64,000 nt of DNA. It comes from Armatimonadota bacterium (GTDB lineage: Bacteria > Sysuimicrobiota > Sysuimicrobiia > Sysuimicrobiales > Sysuimicrobiaceae). Both the position numbers and the translations under genes were made by a program. Shown here piece after piece: positions 1-7,769 of the stretch. Under the pieces are notes generated by a model that was not told the origin of the DNA, made no database searches, and saw only the letters and a program-made list of their open reading frames with translations. Position 1 is the stretch's first letter, and each line of letters starts with the position of its first letter. The DNA lies in NCBI GenBank assembly GCA_025060455.1, contig JANXBY010000033.1, positions 1 to 64,000 of the forward strand. The letters are read 5' to 3'.

Positions 1-10
1 GGGAACGACC

Positions 11-1294
11 GTGGATCGACTGACGCGCAGGGAGTTCCTGCAGTCCACCGGGGCGGCGGTGGCGTCCGTGGCCCTGGGAGGGAAGTTGGCGGAGTGGGCG
101 GTGGCCCAGGAAGCACCGGTCACCGTGGGCGCTGTCTACCCCCTCACGGGCGCCCTGGCCCGGATCGGTGCTGCCATTCGGAACGCCATCGAGCTGGCGG
201 TGGACATCGTGAACAACCCGTACCCGGACCTGAACCTGCCCCTGGCGCGGGGCGCCGGCCTGCCGCGCCTGGGCGGCCGGAAGCTGCGGGTGGTGTGGGG
301 CGACAGCCGGGGAGACCCGGCCACCGGCCGGGCGGAGGCGGAGCGGCTGGTGGAGCGGGAGGGTGCTGTGGCCCTGATCGGGTCGTACCAGAGCGCGGTG
401 ACCGCTACCGCCAGCCTGGCTGCGGAGGCGCGGGGAATCCCGTTTCTCAACCCCGAGTCCTCCTCCCCGCGGCTGACCGAGCGGGGCTTCAAGTGGTTCT
501 TCCGCACCGGCCCCCACGACATTACCTTTACCCGCATCATGTTCGACATGGTGGAGGACCTCCGGGGGCGCGGCCATCGCATCTCCCGGGTGGCCATTCT
601 GGCGGAGGACTCGGAGTTCGGGGCCACCGCGGCGGGCGTGGCCAAAGGGTTCGCGCAGTCCCGGGGGTACACGGTGGCTGCGATGGAGCTGTACACCTCG
701 CCGCCTGCCAGCCTCACCGCGGAGCTGCTGCGGATCCGTGCCAGCAACCCCGACTTCGTGATCGGTGCCAACTACCTGGTCGACGCGGTGCTCATCACCC
801 GCACCCTGAAGGAGATGCGGTGGTTCCCCCAGGGCTTCATGGTGCACGCAGGGTTCACCACCGTGCCGGACTACCTGAACGCGGTGGGCCGCGACGGCTA
901 CTACTTCCTCGCCCGGGCCCCCTGGGCCCTGGGCATCGCGCGCCGCAAGCCTCTGGTGGCCCGGGTCAACGAGCTGTATCGGCGCAAGCACGGAGCGGAC
1001 ATGGACGAAGTGGCCGCGCGGGCCTTCACGGGTATGCTGACCCTCGCGGACGCCATCAACCGGGCGGGATCCACCTCCCCCGCGGCCATCCAGAAGGCCT
1101 TGCGGGAGACCAACATCCCCGGCTCCCAGCTCATCATGCCCTGGCAAGGGATCCAGTTCGACGACAAGGGCCAGAACCGCTACGCCACGGGGGTGATGGT
1201 TCAGATCCTGGAGGGGGAGTACAAGGTGGTGTGGCCCTTCGAGGTGGCGGAGGCGGAGCTGGTGTGGCCCGCACCGCTCTGGGACCGGCGCTGA
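11..1294 (+). CDS. ABC transporter substrate-binding protein, branched-chain amino acid type
   Basis: This is a periplasmic substrate-binding protein of the Peripla_BP_6/LivJ family (427 aa), the receptor of the importer encoded just downstream. The N-terminus has a twin-arginine signal (RREFLQ at residues 6-11, then a hydrophobic stretch ending at AVAQ, about residue 33), so export through Tat is likely. The mature part begins with VTVGAVYPLTGALARIGAAI, the typical Leu/Ile/Val-binding opening, and contains the GDSRGDP and EAERLVEREGAVALIG segments of the family. The GTG start follows a weak GGGAACGAC. The livH-like gene begins 38 bases downstream. The ligand could be an amino acid, amide, urea or another small carboxylate; sequence alone does not decide it. 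Confidence 0.9.
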   Translation: MDRLTRREFLQSTGAAVASVALGGKLAEWAVAQEAPVTVGAVYPLTGALARIGAAIRNAIELAVDIVNNPYPDLNLPLARGAGLPRLGGRKLRVVWGDSRGDPATGRAEAERLVEREGAVALIGSYQSAVTATASLAAEARGIPFLNPESSSPRLTERGFKWFFRTGPHDITFTRIMFDMVEDLRGRGHRISRVAILAEDSEFGATAAGVAKGFAQSRGYTVAAMELYTSPPASLTAELLRIRASNPDFVIGANYLVDAVLITRTLKEMRWFPQGFMVHAGFTTVPDYLNAVGRDGYYFLARAPWALGIARRKPLVARVNELYRRKHGADMDEVAARAFTGMLTLADAINRAGSTSPAAIQKALRETNIPGSQLIMPWQGIQFDDKGQNRYATGVMVQILEGEYKVVWPFEVAEAELVWPAPLWDRR

Positions 1295-1331
1295 GGGGAC
1301 GGCCGAGGTTTCGGAGGCGGCACCGCCTTCC

Positions 1332-2195
1332 ATGGATCTGGTCTGGCAGGCCGCGGTGAGCGGAGCGGTGCTGGGGTTGGTGTACGCCCTGGTGGCGCTG
1401 GGCCTGTCCCTGATCTGGGGCGTGATGGACGTGGTCAACCTGGCCCACGCCGAGTACCTCATGCTGGCCATGTATTCCACCTACTGGCTGTGGGCCCTGG
1501 GACGGGTGGATCCCGGCTGGGCGGTCCCCGTGGTGGTGCCGGCCTTCTTCGGGCTGGGCTGGCTGACCTACCAGCTCCTGGTGCGGCGGATCGTGCGGGC
1601 ACCTCTCGCCGCACAGATCTTCGCCACCTTCGGGCTGCTGTTCGTCCTGCGCTACGGCGCGTTTGCCGCTTTCGGCCCCAACGTGTACGGGGTGTGGCGG
1701 CCCGGGGAGGGAACGGTGGTCGTCCTGGGCGTGCCCGTGGCCTCGTCCAAGGTGGCCGCGGCGGGGGTGTCGGTGGCGGCGTTCGCGCTTCTGGCGGCGT
1801 TCCTGCGGTACACGAAGACGGGCAAGGCGCTGCAGGCGGCCGCGCAGAGCCGCGAGGTGGCGCTGGCCCTGGGCATCCCCGTGGACCGGATGTACGCCCT
1901 GGCCTGGGGGATCGGCATCGCCAGCGTGGCCCTGGCGGGGGTGCTGCTCATCCCCTTCTACCAGGTGTCGCCCACCATCGGAGACGCGTTCCTGCTGCTG
2001 GCCTTCGCTAGCGTGGTGCTGGGGGGCTTCGGCCGGGTGGACGGGGCCCTGGTGGGCGGCCTGTGCATCGGACTGCTGGAAAACCTCCTGGGGACGCTGG
2101 TGTCGCCCACGTTCAAGTTCCTGTTCGTGTTCGCGGCCTTCGTGGCCATGCTCCTGGTCCGTCCCCAGGGGCTGCTGGGAGACGTCGGGCGGTGA
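1332..2195 (+). CDS. livH: branched-chain amino acid-type ABC permease LivH
   Basis: Inner-membrane permease subunit (287 aa) of the Liv importer. It has about eight hydrophobic segments, the early GLVYALVALGLSLIWGVMDV segment and the C-terminal LLVRPQGLLGD typical of LivH. The cytoplasmic EAA-like loop (SREVALALGIPVDRMYALAWGIG) should dock the ATPases. The ATG at 1332 was taken as start because it precedes the first membrane segment directly. The stop overlaps the GTG start of the LivM-LivG fusion (GTGA), so translation is probably coupled. Confidence 0.9.
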   Translation: MDLVWQAAVSGAVLGLVYALVALGLSLIWGVMDVVNLAHAEYLMLAMYSTYWLWALGRVDPGWAVPVVVPAFFGLGWLTYQLLVRRIVRAPLAAQIFATFGLLFVLRYGAFAAFGPNVYGVWRPGEGTVVVLGVPVASSKVAAAGVSVAAFALLAAFLRYTKTGKALQAAAQSREVALALGIPVDRMYALAWGIGIASVALAGVLLIPFYQVSPTIGDAFLLLAFASVVLGGFGRVDGALVGGLCIGLLENLLGTLVSPTFKFLFVFAAFVAMLLVRPQGLLGDVGR

Positions 2196-3940
2196 CCGGG
2201 CGGCGCCTGGCCGCATGGTTGGGGCTGGTGGCGCTGGTTTCGCTGCCCGCCTGGGTCCGGGACAGCTTCTTCCTGAACGCCATGATCCACGTGTTCCTGT
2301 TCGGGGCTGCGGCCCAGGCGTGGAACCTGGTGGGCGGGTACGCGGGGCAGATCTCCTTCGGACACGCGGCCTTCTTCGGAGTGGGTGCGTACACCACCGC
2401 GTGGCTGCTGAGCCGCCAGGGAGTCAGCCCGTGGGTGGGGCTGTGGGTGGGAGCGGCCCTAGCCACCCTCCTGTCCCTTCTGATCGGCTACCCCACCTTC
2501 CGCCTGCGGCGTCACTTTTTCGCCCTGGCCACCCTGGCCCTGGCGGAGATCGCCCGCATCTCGTTCCTGAACTGGGAGGCGGTGGGTGCCGCCATCGGGC
2601 TGTACCTGCCCCTGCACTACCGCAACCGGTTCGAGTACCTCATGTGGGACACTAAGCCGCCCTACTACTGGGTGTCTCTGGGGGTCCTGGCCCTGGCTAC
2701 CGCGGTGGTGTGGGTGGTGGACCGCCACCGCGCGGGCCGGTACCTGCGGGCGGTGGAGCAGGACGAGGACGCCGCGGAGATGATCGGGATTCCCACCCGC
2801 CGGTACAAGCTGTATGCCATGGGCCTGAGCGCGGGCCTGACCGCCGTGGCGGGCGCGGTGTACGCCCTGTACGTGCTGTACATCGACCCGTACAACGTCC
2901 TGGCCAGCCGCATCTCCCTTCTGGTGGTGGTGATCGCCCTCATCGGTGGCCGGGGCACGGTGTGGGGGCCGGTCGTGGGGGCGCCGTTCATCGTGCTGTT
3001 GAACGAGTACACCCGCGCGTGGCTGGGAGGGCGGGCGGCGGGCGTAGACTTCATCCTGTTCGGTCTCCTGGTGATCCTGGTGTCCTTGTACCGGCCCCGC
3101 GGCCTGGTGGGGCTGTTGGCCAGGCCTTCGGGTCCGCTGCAACCCGCCGTGGCCGGTGCGGGGCAGGATCCACCGGAAGTTGCCCCTGCGGCGCCGGGGG
3201 GCGACGTGGTGCTGCGGGTCGTGGGTCTGCAGAAGGCCTTCGGCGGCGTCCAGGCGGTGCGGGGTGTGGACCTCGAGGTGCGCCGGGGGGAGATCCTAGG
3301 GCTGGTAGGGCCCAACGGCGCGGGCAAGTCCACGCTCTTCGACTGCCTTACGGGATTCCTGCGGCCGGACCGCGGGTACGCAGCGGTGGACGGGGTGGGG
3401 GTGCTGAACCAGGCCCCGCACCGGGTGGCGTGGGTGGGGCTGGCCCGCACCTTCCAGAACCTGCGGGTGTTCCCCGAACTGTCGGTGTGGGACAACGTGC
3501 TGTGCGGGGCGGAGCACCACCGGGAAGGGCTGTGGGAGGCCACGGTCCGGGAGGTGCCCGCGGCGGTGCAGGAGGAGGCGCGCGAGCTGCTCCGGCTGTT
3601 CCACCTGTGGGAACACCGTTACCGACCCGCAGGGGAGCTGTCCTACGGACAGCAGAAGTTGCTGTCCCTGGCCATGGCGGTCCTGCGCCGTCCGAAGGTG
3701 GTGTTGCTGGATGAGCCCGCGGCCGGCGTGAACCCAGCCCTGGTGGACGAAATCGGCCGCCTCATCCGGACCCTGAACCAATCCGGGCTAACCTTCGTGG
3801 TGATCGAGCACAACATGGAGTTCGTGGTCCGGACCTGCCACCGGATCGCGTTCATGGCGGAGGGGCAGGTGGTCACGGTGGGGACTCCCCAAGAGGTGCA
3901 ACAGGATCCCCGGGTGCTGGAACGGTACTACGGGCGATGA
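2192..3940 (+). CDS. LivM permease-LivG ATPase fusion protein
   Basis: One 582-aa reading frame joins a LivM permease (residues about 1-310, with NLVGGYAGQISFGHAAFFGV and the C-terminal YRPRGLVGL) to a LivG ATPase (residues about 340-582). The linker is proline- and alanine-rich. The ATPase has Walker A GPNGAGKST (373-380), signature LSYGQQKLLSLA, Walker B VVLLDEPAAGVNP and the H-loop VIEHNM. I chose the GTG at 2192, which overlaps the livH stop, because upstream in-frame codons lie inside livH and are not membrane-like. In most bacteria LivM and LivG are separate; the second Liv system in this window has them separate. The fused form fixes one permease to one ATPase. Confidence 0.9.
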   Translation: MTGRRLAAWLGLVALVSLPAWVRDSFFLNAMIHVFLFGAAAQAWNLVGGYAGQISFGHAAFFGVGAYTTAWLLSRQGVSPWVGLWVGAALATLLSLLIGYPTFRLRRHFFALATLALAEIARISFLNWEAVGAAIGLYLPLHYRNRFEYLMWDTKPPYYWVSLGVLALATAVVWVVDRHRAGRYLRAVEQDEDAAEMIGIPTRRYKLYAMGLSAGLTAVAGAVYALYVLYIDPYNVLASRISLLVVVIALIGGRGTVWGPVVGAPFIVLLNEYTRAWLGGRAAGVDFILFGLLVILVSLYRPRGLVGLLARPSGPLQPAVAGAGQDPPEVAPAAPGGDVVLRVVGLQKAFGGVQAVRGVDLEVRRGEILGLVGPNGAGKSTLFDCLTGFLRPDRGYAAVDGVGVLNQAPHRVAWVGLARTFQNLRVFPELSVWDNVLCGAEHHREGLWEATVREVPAAVQEEARELLRLFHLWEHRYRPAGELSYGQQKLLSLAMAVLRRPKVVLLDEPAAGVNPALVDEIGRLIRTLNQSGLTFVVIEHNMEFVVRTCHRIAFMAEGQVVTVGTPQEVQQDPRVLERYYGR

Positions 3941-4698
3941 GGGGGCTGCTGGAGGTCCGGGACCTGGTGGCGGGGTACGACCGCCGGGAAGTCCTCCGGG
4001 GAGTGGACCTGTGCGTGCAGCCCGCGGAGATCGTGGTGATGATTGGGCCCAACGGCGCGGGCAAGTCCACCCTGCTGCGGACGGTGTTCGGCTTCCTCCA
4101 CCCACAGCGGGGCCAGATTTGGCTGGACGGGGAGCCCATCGGTGGGCTGACCCCGCCGGAGATCCTGCGGCGGGGGGTGTGCTACGTGATGCAGGGGTAC
4201 AGCGTCCTGCCTCAGCTGACCGTGTACGACAACCTGCTGTTGGGAGCGTACGTGCGCCGGGACCGCAAGGTACGGGAGGACGTGGAGCGGGTGCTGGACC
4301 GGTTCCCCATCCTGCGGGAGCGGCGCCGGAACAAGGCGCGGGTGCTGAGCGGCGGCGAGCGGCGCATGCTTGAGCTGGCGCGCGTCCTGCTCCTTTCCCC
4401 CAAGCTGGTGCTCCTGGACGAGCCCACCCTGGGCCTGGCCCCCGCGGTGGTGGACCAGGTGTACGGCATGGTGCACGAGCTGCGGGCCCAGGGCATCGCC
4501 TTCTTCGTGGTGGAGCAGAACGCCCGGACGGCCCTGCGCCACGCGGACCGCGCCTACGTGCTGGAGCAGGGGCGAGTCCGGTTCGAGGGCCGTGGGGAGG
4601 AGATCCTGCGCCACCCGGAGGTGCAGCGGGCGTACCTAGGCAGCCTCAGCCCTCCAGAGGAGCCAGGCGCGAAACCTCCTCCACCTCCTCCGGAGTGA
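3937..4698 (+). CDS. livF: ABC transporter ATPase LivF
   Basis: Second ATPase of the importer (253 aa). It has Walker A GPNGAGKST near residue 35, Q-loop MQGYSVLP, signature LSGGERRMLELARVLL, Walker B LVLLDEPTLGLAP and H-loop VVEQNA, the standard LivF pattern. The ATG overlaps the stop of the LivM-LivG fusion (ATGA). The C-terminus carries a proline-rich tail (PPPPPPE). Its last 53 bases are antisense to the 3' end of the convergent aldo/keto reductase gene, so there is no room for an intergenic terminator. Confidence 0.92.
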   Translation: MRGLLEVRDLVAGYDRREVLRGVDLCVQPAEIVVMIGPNGAGKSTLLRTVFGFLHPQRGQIWLDGEPIGGLTPPEILRRGVCYVMQGYSVLPQLTVYDNLLLGAYVRRDRKVREDVERVLDRFPILRERRRNKARVLSGGERRMLELARVLLLSPKLVLLDEPTLGLAPAVVDQVYGMVHELRAQGIAFFVVEQNARTALRHADRAYVLEQGRVRFEGRGEEILRHPEVQRAYLGSLSPPEEPGAKPPPPPPE

Positions 4699-5590
4699 GC
4701 TCCCACTCCGCGGCCCGGGCGTTGGCCTGCACCTGCTCGGGGCTGGTGGCGCCGGCGATCACCGTGCACACGCCGGGGCGTGCCAAAAGCCACGCGATGG
4801 CCAGCTCCGATAGGGTGTGGTCGCGTTTCCGGACCCACGCCTCCAGGCGGCGGACGATCTCGAAGTTGCGCGGCGTGGCGAAGCGGTGGCGCATGTGCTC
4901 CAGCTGCGCGAACCGGGTCCCGGGCGGTGGGGGCTCCTGCTCCCGGTACTTCCCCGTGAGCATGCCGGCCGCCAGGGGGAAATAGGGGATGACCCCCACG
5001 CCGAAGGCCTGGCAGGCAGGCAGCAGCTCCCGCTCCACCTCCCGGTTCAGCAGGCTGTACTCCGGCTGGACCGTCACGAAGCTCGTCCAGCCCCGCCGGT
5101 CACACAGCCACAGGGACCACACCAGCTGCCAGGCGGCGAAGTTGGAGCAGCCCACGTACCGGGCCTTGCCCTGGCGTACCACGTCGTTGAGGGCTTCCAG
5201 GGTCTCCTCCAAGGGCGTGTGTGGGTCCCACCGGTGGATCTGGTAGAGGTCCACGTAGTCGGTGCCCAGCTTGCGCAGACTCGTCTCGATGCCCGCCAGG
5301 ATACGGGCCCGGGAGGCGCCCCGCTGGTTGGGGCCCGGCCCCAGCTCCCAGCCCACCTTGGTGGCGATGATCGCCTCGTGACGCCGCCCCCGCAGCGCCC
5401 GCCCCAGGTACTCCTCCGACCGACCCTGCCCGTAGCTGTCCGCGGTGTCGAAGAAGTTCACCCCGTAGTCCAAAGCTGCCCGCACCACCCGCTCGGTGCC
5501 CTCCGCGTCCAGGGCACGGCCAAAGTTGTTGCACCCGATCCCGACCACGGAGACCTCCAGACCTGAACGTCCCAGGCGGCGGTACCTCAA
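4646..5590 (-). CDS. aldo/keto reductase
   Basis: NAD(P)H-dependent oxidoreductase of the AKR superfamily (314 aa, TIM barrel). The catalytic tetrad is visible: Asp and Tyr in NFFDTADSYGQGRSEEYLG, Lys in IIATKVGWE, His in LYQIHRWD. The C-terminal half has the NADP-binding region (ARPGVCTVIAGATSPEQV). The substrate is unknown; the sequence resembles the YghZ/Gpr-like and general stress AKR groups. The start is a TTG at 5590 (RYRRLGRSGLEVS follows) with AGAGGAGGAAGA just upstream; longer frames upstream lack AKR similarity. It is convergent with livF and divergent from the small receiver-like gene. Confidence 0.85.
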   Translation of the reverse strand: MRYRRLGRSGLEVSVVGIGCNNFGRALDAEGTERVVRAALDYGVNFFDTADSYGQGRSEEYLGRALRGRRHEAIIATKVGWELGPGPNQRGASRARILAGIETSLRKLGTDYVDLYQIHRWDPHTPLEETLEALNDVVRQGKARYVGCSNFAAWQLVWSLWLCDRRGWTSFVTVQPEYSLLNREVERELLPACQAFGVGVIPYFPLAAGMLTGKYREQEPPPPGTRFAQLEHMRHRFATPRNFEIVRRLEAWVRKRDHTLSELAIAWLLARPGVCTVIAGATSPEQVQANARAAEWELTPEEVEEVSRLAPLEG

Positions 5591-5643
5591 CGTCTTCCTC
5601 CTCTTCTGCAGGAATCCGCGCCGCGCCGGCGAACTACCGGCCG

Positions 5644-6003
5644 GTGCCAGGCGAGGTGCTGCTGGTGTTGCCCGACGCGCGGCTGCGGGCGCTGGCGCTG
5701 GCCCAGCTACAGGAAGAAGGATACCAGGTGGTGGCAGCTCCCGACTTCGCTGCGGCCCGCCGGCGGCTGTCGAGGGGCGTGCGGCCAAGGGTGGTGGTGG
5801 CCGACCTGGCCGTGGCGGAGGACGCGGAGCTACTTGCTCTCGGCCGCAGCGGTGTCGCGGTACTGACCGTGGGAGGGCAGCTGGACCGTTCCAGGGCGGC
5901 TCGGCTGGGGCTACCGTACCTGTGCCGGCCGTTTACCGTGGGCCAGCTGGCGGAGTGCGTCCGCAGCCTGGTGGGAGATCCGGACGACCCGGAGGGAGGG
6001 TAG
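5644..6003 (+). CDS. single-domain receiver-like protein (degenerate)
   Basis: Small 119-aa protein that reads as a CheY-type alpha/beta fold with no output domain: VLLVLPDARLRALALAQLQ (strand 1 and helix 1), a central VVVADLAV with the Asp at the phospho-acceptor position, VAVLTVGG with a Thr switch residue, and YLCRPFTVGQL, where the usual conserved Lys before Pro is Arg. The acidic pair at strand 1 is reduced to PD. It may therefore be a pseudo-receiver or unconventional regulator. Its GTG start is 53 bases from the divergent aldo/keto reductase start, and its stop is 3 bases before the Hyi-like gene, so it is probably co-transcribed with that gene. No histidine kinase is nearby. Confidence 0.55.
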   Translation: MPGEVLLVLPDARLRALALAQLQEEGYQVVAAPDFAAARRRLSRGVRPRVVVADLAVAEDAELLALGRSGVAVLTVGGQLDRSRAARLGLPYLCRPFTVGQLAECVRSLVGDPDDPEGG

Positions 6004-6006
6004 TCC

Positions 6007-6792
6007 GTGCCTCGCTTCAGCGCGAACCTCACCCTGCTGTTTGGCGAGTACGGGTTCCTGGACCGGTTCGAGGCGGCGTCGAGGGCAGGGTTCTCCCACG
6101 TGGAGTTCCAGTTCCCAGAGGCCTCGCCGGAGGAAGTGGCGCACGCGTTACGGGAAACGGGCTTACAGTTGGTGCTGTTCAACCTGCCGGCGGGCGACTG
6201 GCAGGCGGGGGACCGCGGCATCGCCGCCGACCCGGCCCGCAGGGAGCAGTTCCGGCAAGGGGTGCGGGAGGCGGTGGACCTGGCGCGTTTGTGGGGCTGT
6301 CGCCGCCTCAACGCCCTGGCGGGGCGCCGCGTGGAGGGGGTGCCGGAGGTGGAGCAGTGGCGGTGTCTGGTGGAAAACCTGCGCTTCGCTACAGGGCTGC
6401 TGGGTTCTGCGGGCCTGACCCTGTTGGTGGAGCCCGTGAACCCGTACGACGTCCCCGGTTTTTGGGTGCCCACCACCGCGGTGGGGGAGCGGCTCCTGGA
6501 GGAGGTGGCCGCGGGCAACGCCTGCTTGCAGTGCGACGTCTACCACATGCAGCGGGCGGAGGGGAACCTGGTCCCCACCCTCCGGCGCCTGGCGGGGCGG
6601 CTCGGGCACGTGCAGATCGCAGACGCACCCGACCGGCACGAGCCGGGCACGGGCGAGATCCACTACCCGTACGTGCTGCGGGAGCTGGACCGGGCGGGCT
6701 ACGAGGGCTTCGTGGGGCTGGAGTACCGGCCCGCGGACCGGACGGAGGAGGGGCTGCGCTGGATCGAGGAGATGGGCTTCCGCCGCGGATGA
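6007..6792 (+). CDS. hyi: hydroxypyruvate isomerase-like sugar phosphate isomerase/epimerase
   Basis: AP-endonuclease-2 type TIM barrel (261 aa, the usual Hyi length) that would interconvert hydroxypyruvate and tartronate semialdehyde. The N-terminus PRFSANLTLLFGEYGFLDRF and the metal-binding segments LLVEPVNPYDVPGF, LQCDVYHMQRAEG, HVQIADAPDRHEPGTGEIHY and VGLEYRP match the family. The next gene is a tartronate-semialdehyde-type reductase, so the pair fits glyoxylate/glycerate metabolism. The GTG start lies 3 bases after the receiver-like gene. A related ketose epimerase specificity cannot be excluded. Confidence 0.85.
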   Translation: MPRFSANLTLLFGEYGFLDRFEAASRAGFSHVEFQFPEASPEEVAHALRETGLQLVLFNLPAGDWQAGDRGIAADPARREQFRQGVREAVDLARLWGCRRLNALAGRRVEGVPEVEQWRCLVENLRFATGLLGSAGLTLLVEPVNPYDVPGFWVPTTAVGERLLEEVAAGNACLQCDVYHMQRAEGNLVPTLRRLAGRLGHVQIADAPDRHEPGTGEIHYPYVLRELDRAGYEGFVGLEYRPADRTEEGLRWIEEMGFRRG

Positions 6793-6828
6793 GCTGGCGG
6801 CCGTGAGGTGTGGAAGGAGGGAAAAGCG

Positions 6829-7722
6829 GTGCGCGTGGGATTCGTCGGGTTGGGCATCATGGGGAAACCCATGGCCCGCAACCTCCTGCGGGCCGGGTAC
6901 GCGGTCACGGTGCACAACCGCAGCCGACCCTCGGTGGAGGAGCTGGTGGCTGTCGGCGCCGCGGACGGTGGCTCTCCCCGCGGGGTGGCGGAGCGGTCCG
7001 AGGTGGTCATCACGATGCTGCCGGACACGCCGGACGTAGAGCAGGTGACCTTCGGGCCGGACGGACTGGCAGAAGGGCTGCGGCCAGGCTCGGTGCTGGT
7101 AGACATGAGCACCATCTCGCCGGCGGCCACCCGGTCCATCGCGGCGCGGCTCGCGCAGCGGGGGGTGGACATGCTGGACGCGCCGGTGAGCGGAGGCCAG
7201 CGGGGGGCCGAGGAGGGCACGCTGTCCATCATGGTAGGCGGGGACCCGCAGGTGTTCCAGCGGGTCCGGCCCATCTTCGAGGTCCTGGGCAAGAACGTGG
7301 TGCACATCGGCCCCGTGGGCTCCGGACAGGTGTGCAAGGCCTGCAACCAGGTGGTGGTGGCCCTCACCATCCAGGCGGTGGCGGAGGCGTTGGTGCTGGC
7401 AGAGCGGAGCGGGGCGGATCCCGCCCGGGTGCGGCGGGCGCTCCTCGGGGGGTTCGCGGGCAGCCGGATCCTAGAGGTGCACGGACAGCGCATGCTGGAC
7501 GGCAACCACCAGCCGGGGTTCCGGGCGCGGCTGCACCACAAGGACCTGCGCATCGCCCTGGAGACCGCGCGCAGCGCGGGTGTGCCGCTCCTGGGCACCG
7601 CCCTGGTGCACGAGCTGCTGGGGGCCCTGGTGGCCCGCGGGTGGGGTGACCTGGACCACTCCGCCCTGGTGCGCCTGGTGGCGGACCTGGCAGGAGCCGG
7701 TTCTGGGGCGTTGTCCCCCTAG
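6829..7722 (+). CDS. glxR: 2-hydroxy-3-oxopropionate (tartronate semialdehyde) reductase-like
   Basis: NAD(P)-dependent beta-hydroxyacid dehydrogenase (297 aa) predicted to reduce tartronate semialdehyde to D-glycerate. It has the Rossmann motif GFVGLGIMGKPMARNLL, the substrate-binding DAPVSGGQRGAEEGTL, the catalytic Lys region GSGQVCKACNQ, and the late KDLRIALETA segment. I chose the GTG at 6829 because AAGGAGG (6814-6820) sits 8 bases upstream and the Rossmann fold starts immediately. The adjacent Hyi-like gene supports the assignment, but related 3-hydroxyisobutyrate dehydrogenases look alike. Confidence 0.85.
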   Translation: MRVGFVGLGIMGKPMARNLLRAGYAVTVHNRSRPSVEELVAVGAADGGSPRGVAERSEVVITMLPDTPDVEQVTFGPDGLAEGLRPGSVLVDMSTISPAATRSIAARLAQRGVDMLDAPVSGGQRGAEEGTLSIMVGGDPQVFQRVRPIFEVLGKNVVHIGPVGSGQVCKACNQVVVALTIQAVAEALVLAERSGADPARVRRALLGGFAGSRILEVHGQRMLDGNHQPGFRARLHHKDLRIALETARSAGVPLLGTALVHELLGALVARGWGDLDHSALVRLVADLAGAGSGALSP

Positions 7723-7739
7723 CCCGGGCGTGCTACAGT
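7711..7739 (+). promoter_or_regulatory. putative sigma-70-type promoter of glnA
   Basis: TTGTCC (7711-7716) and TACAGT (7734-7739) are separated by 17 bases, and the -10 is extended (TGC before it). The predicted start of transcription is near 7746, leaving a leader of about 24 bases with CGAGGAGG before the ATG. This is a sequence call only. Confidence 0.5.
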
Positions 7740-7769
7740 ACCTGCCGAGTTCCCCCGGCGAGGAGGCCC

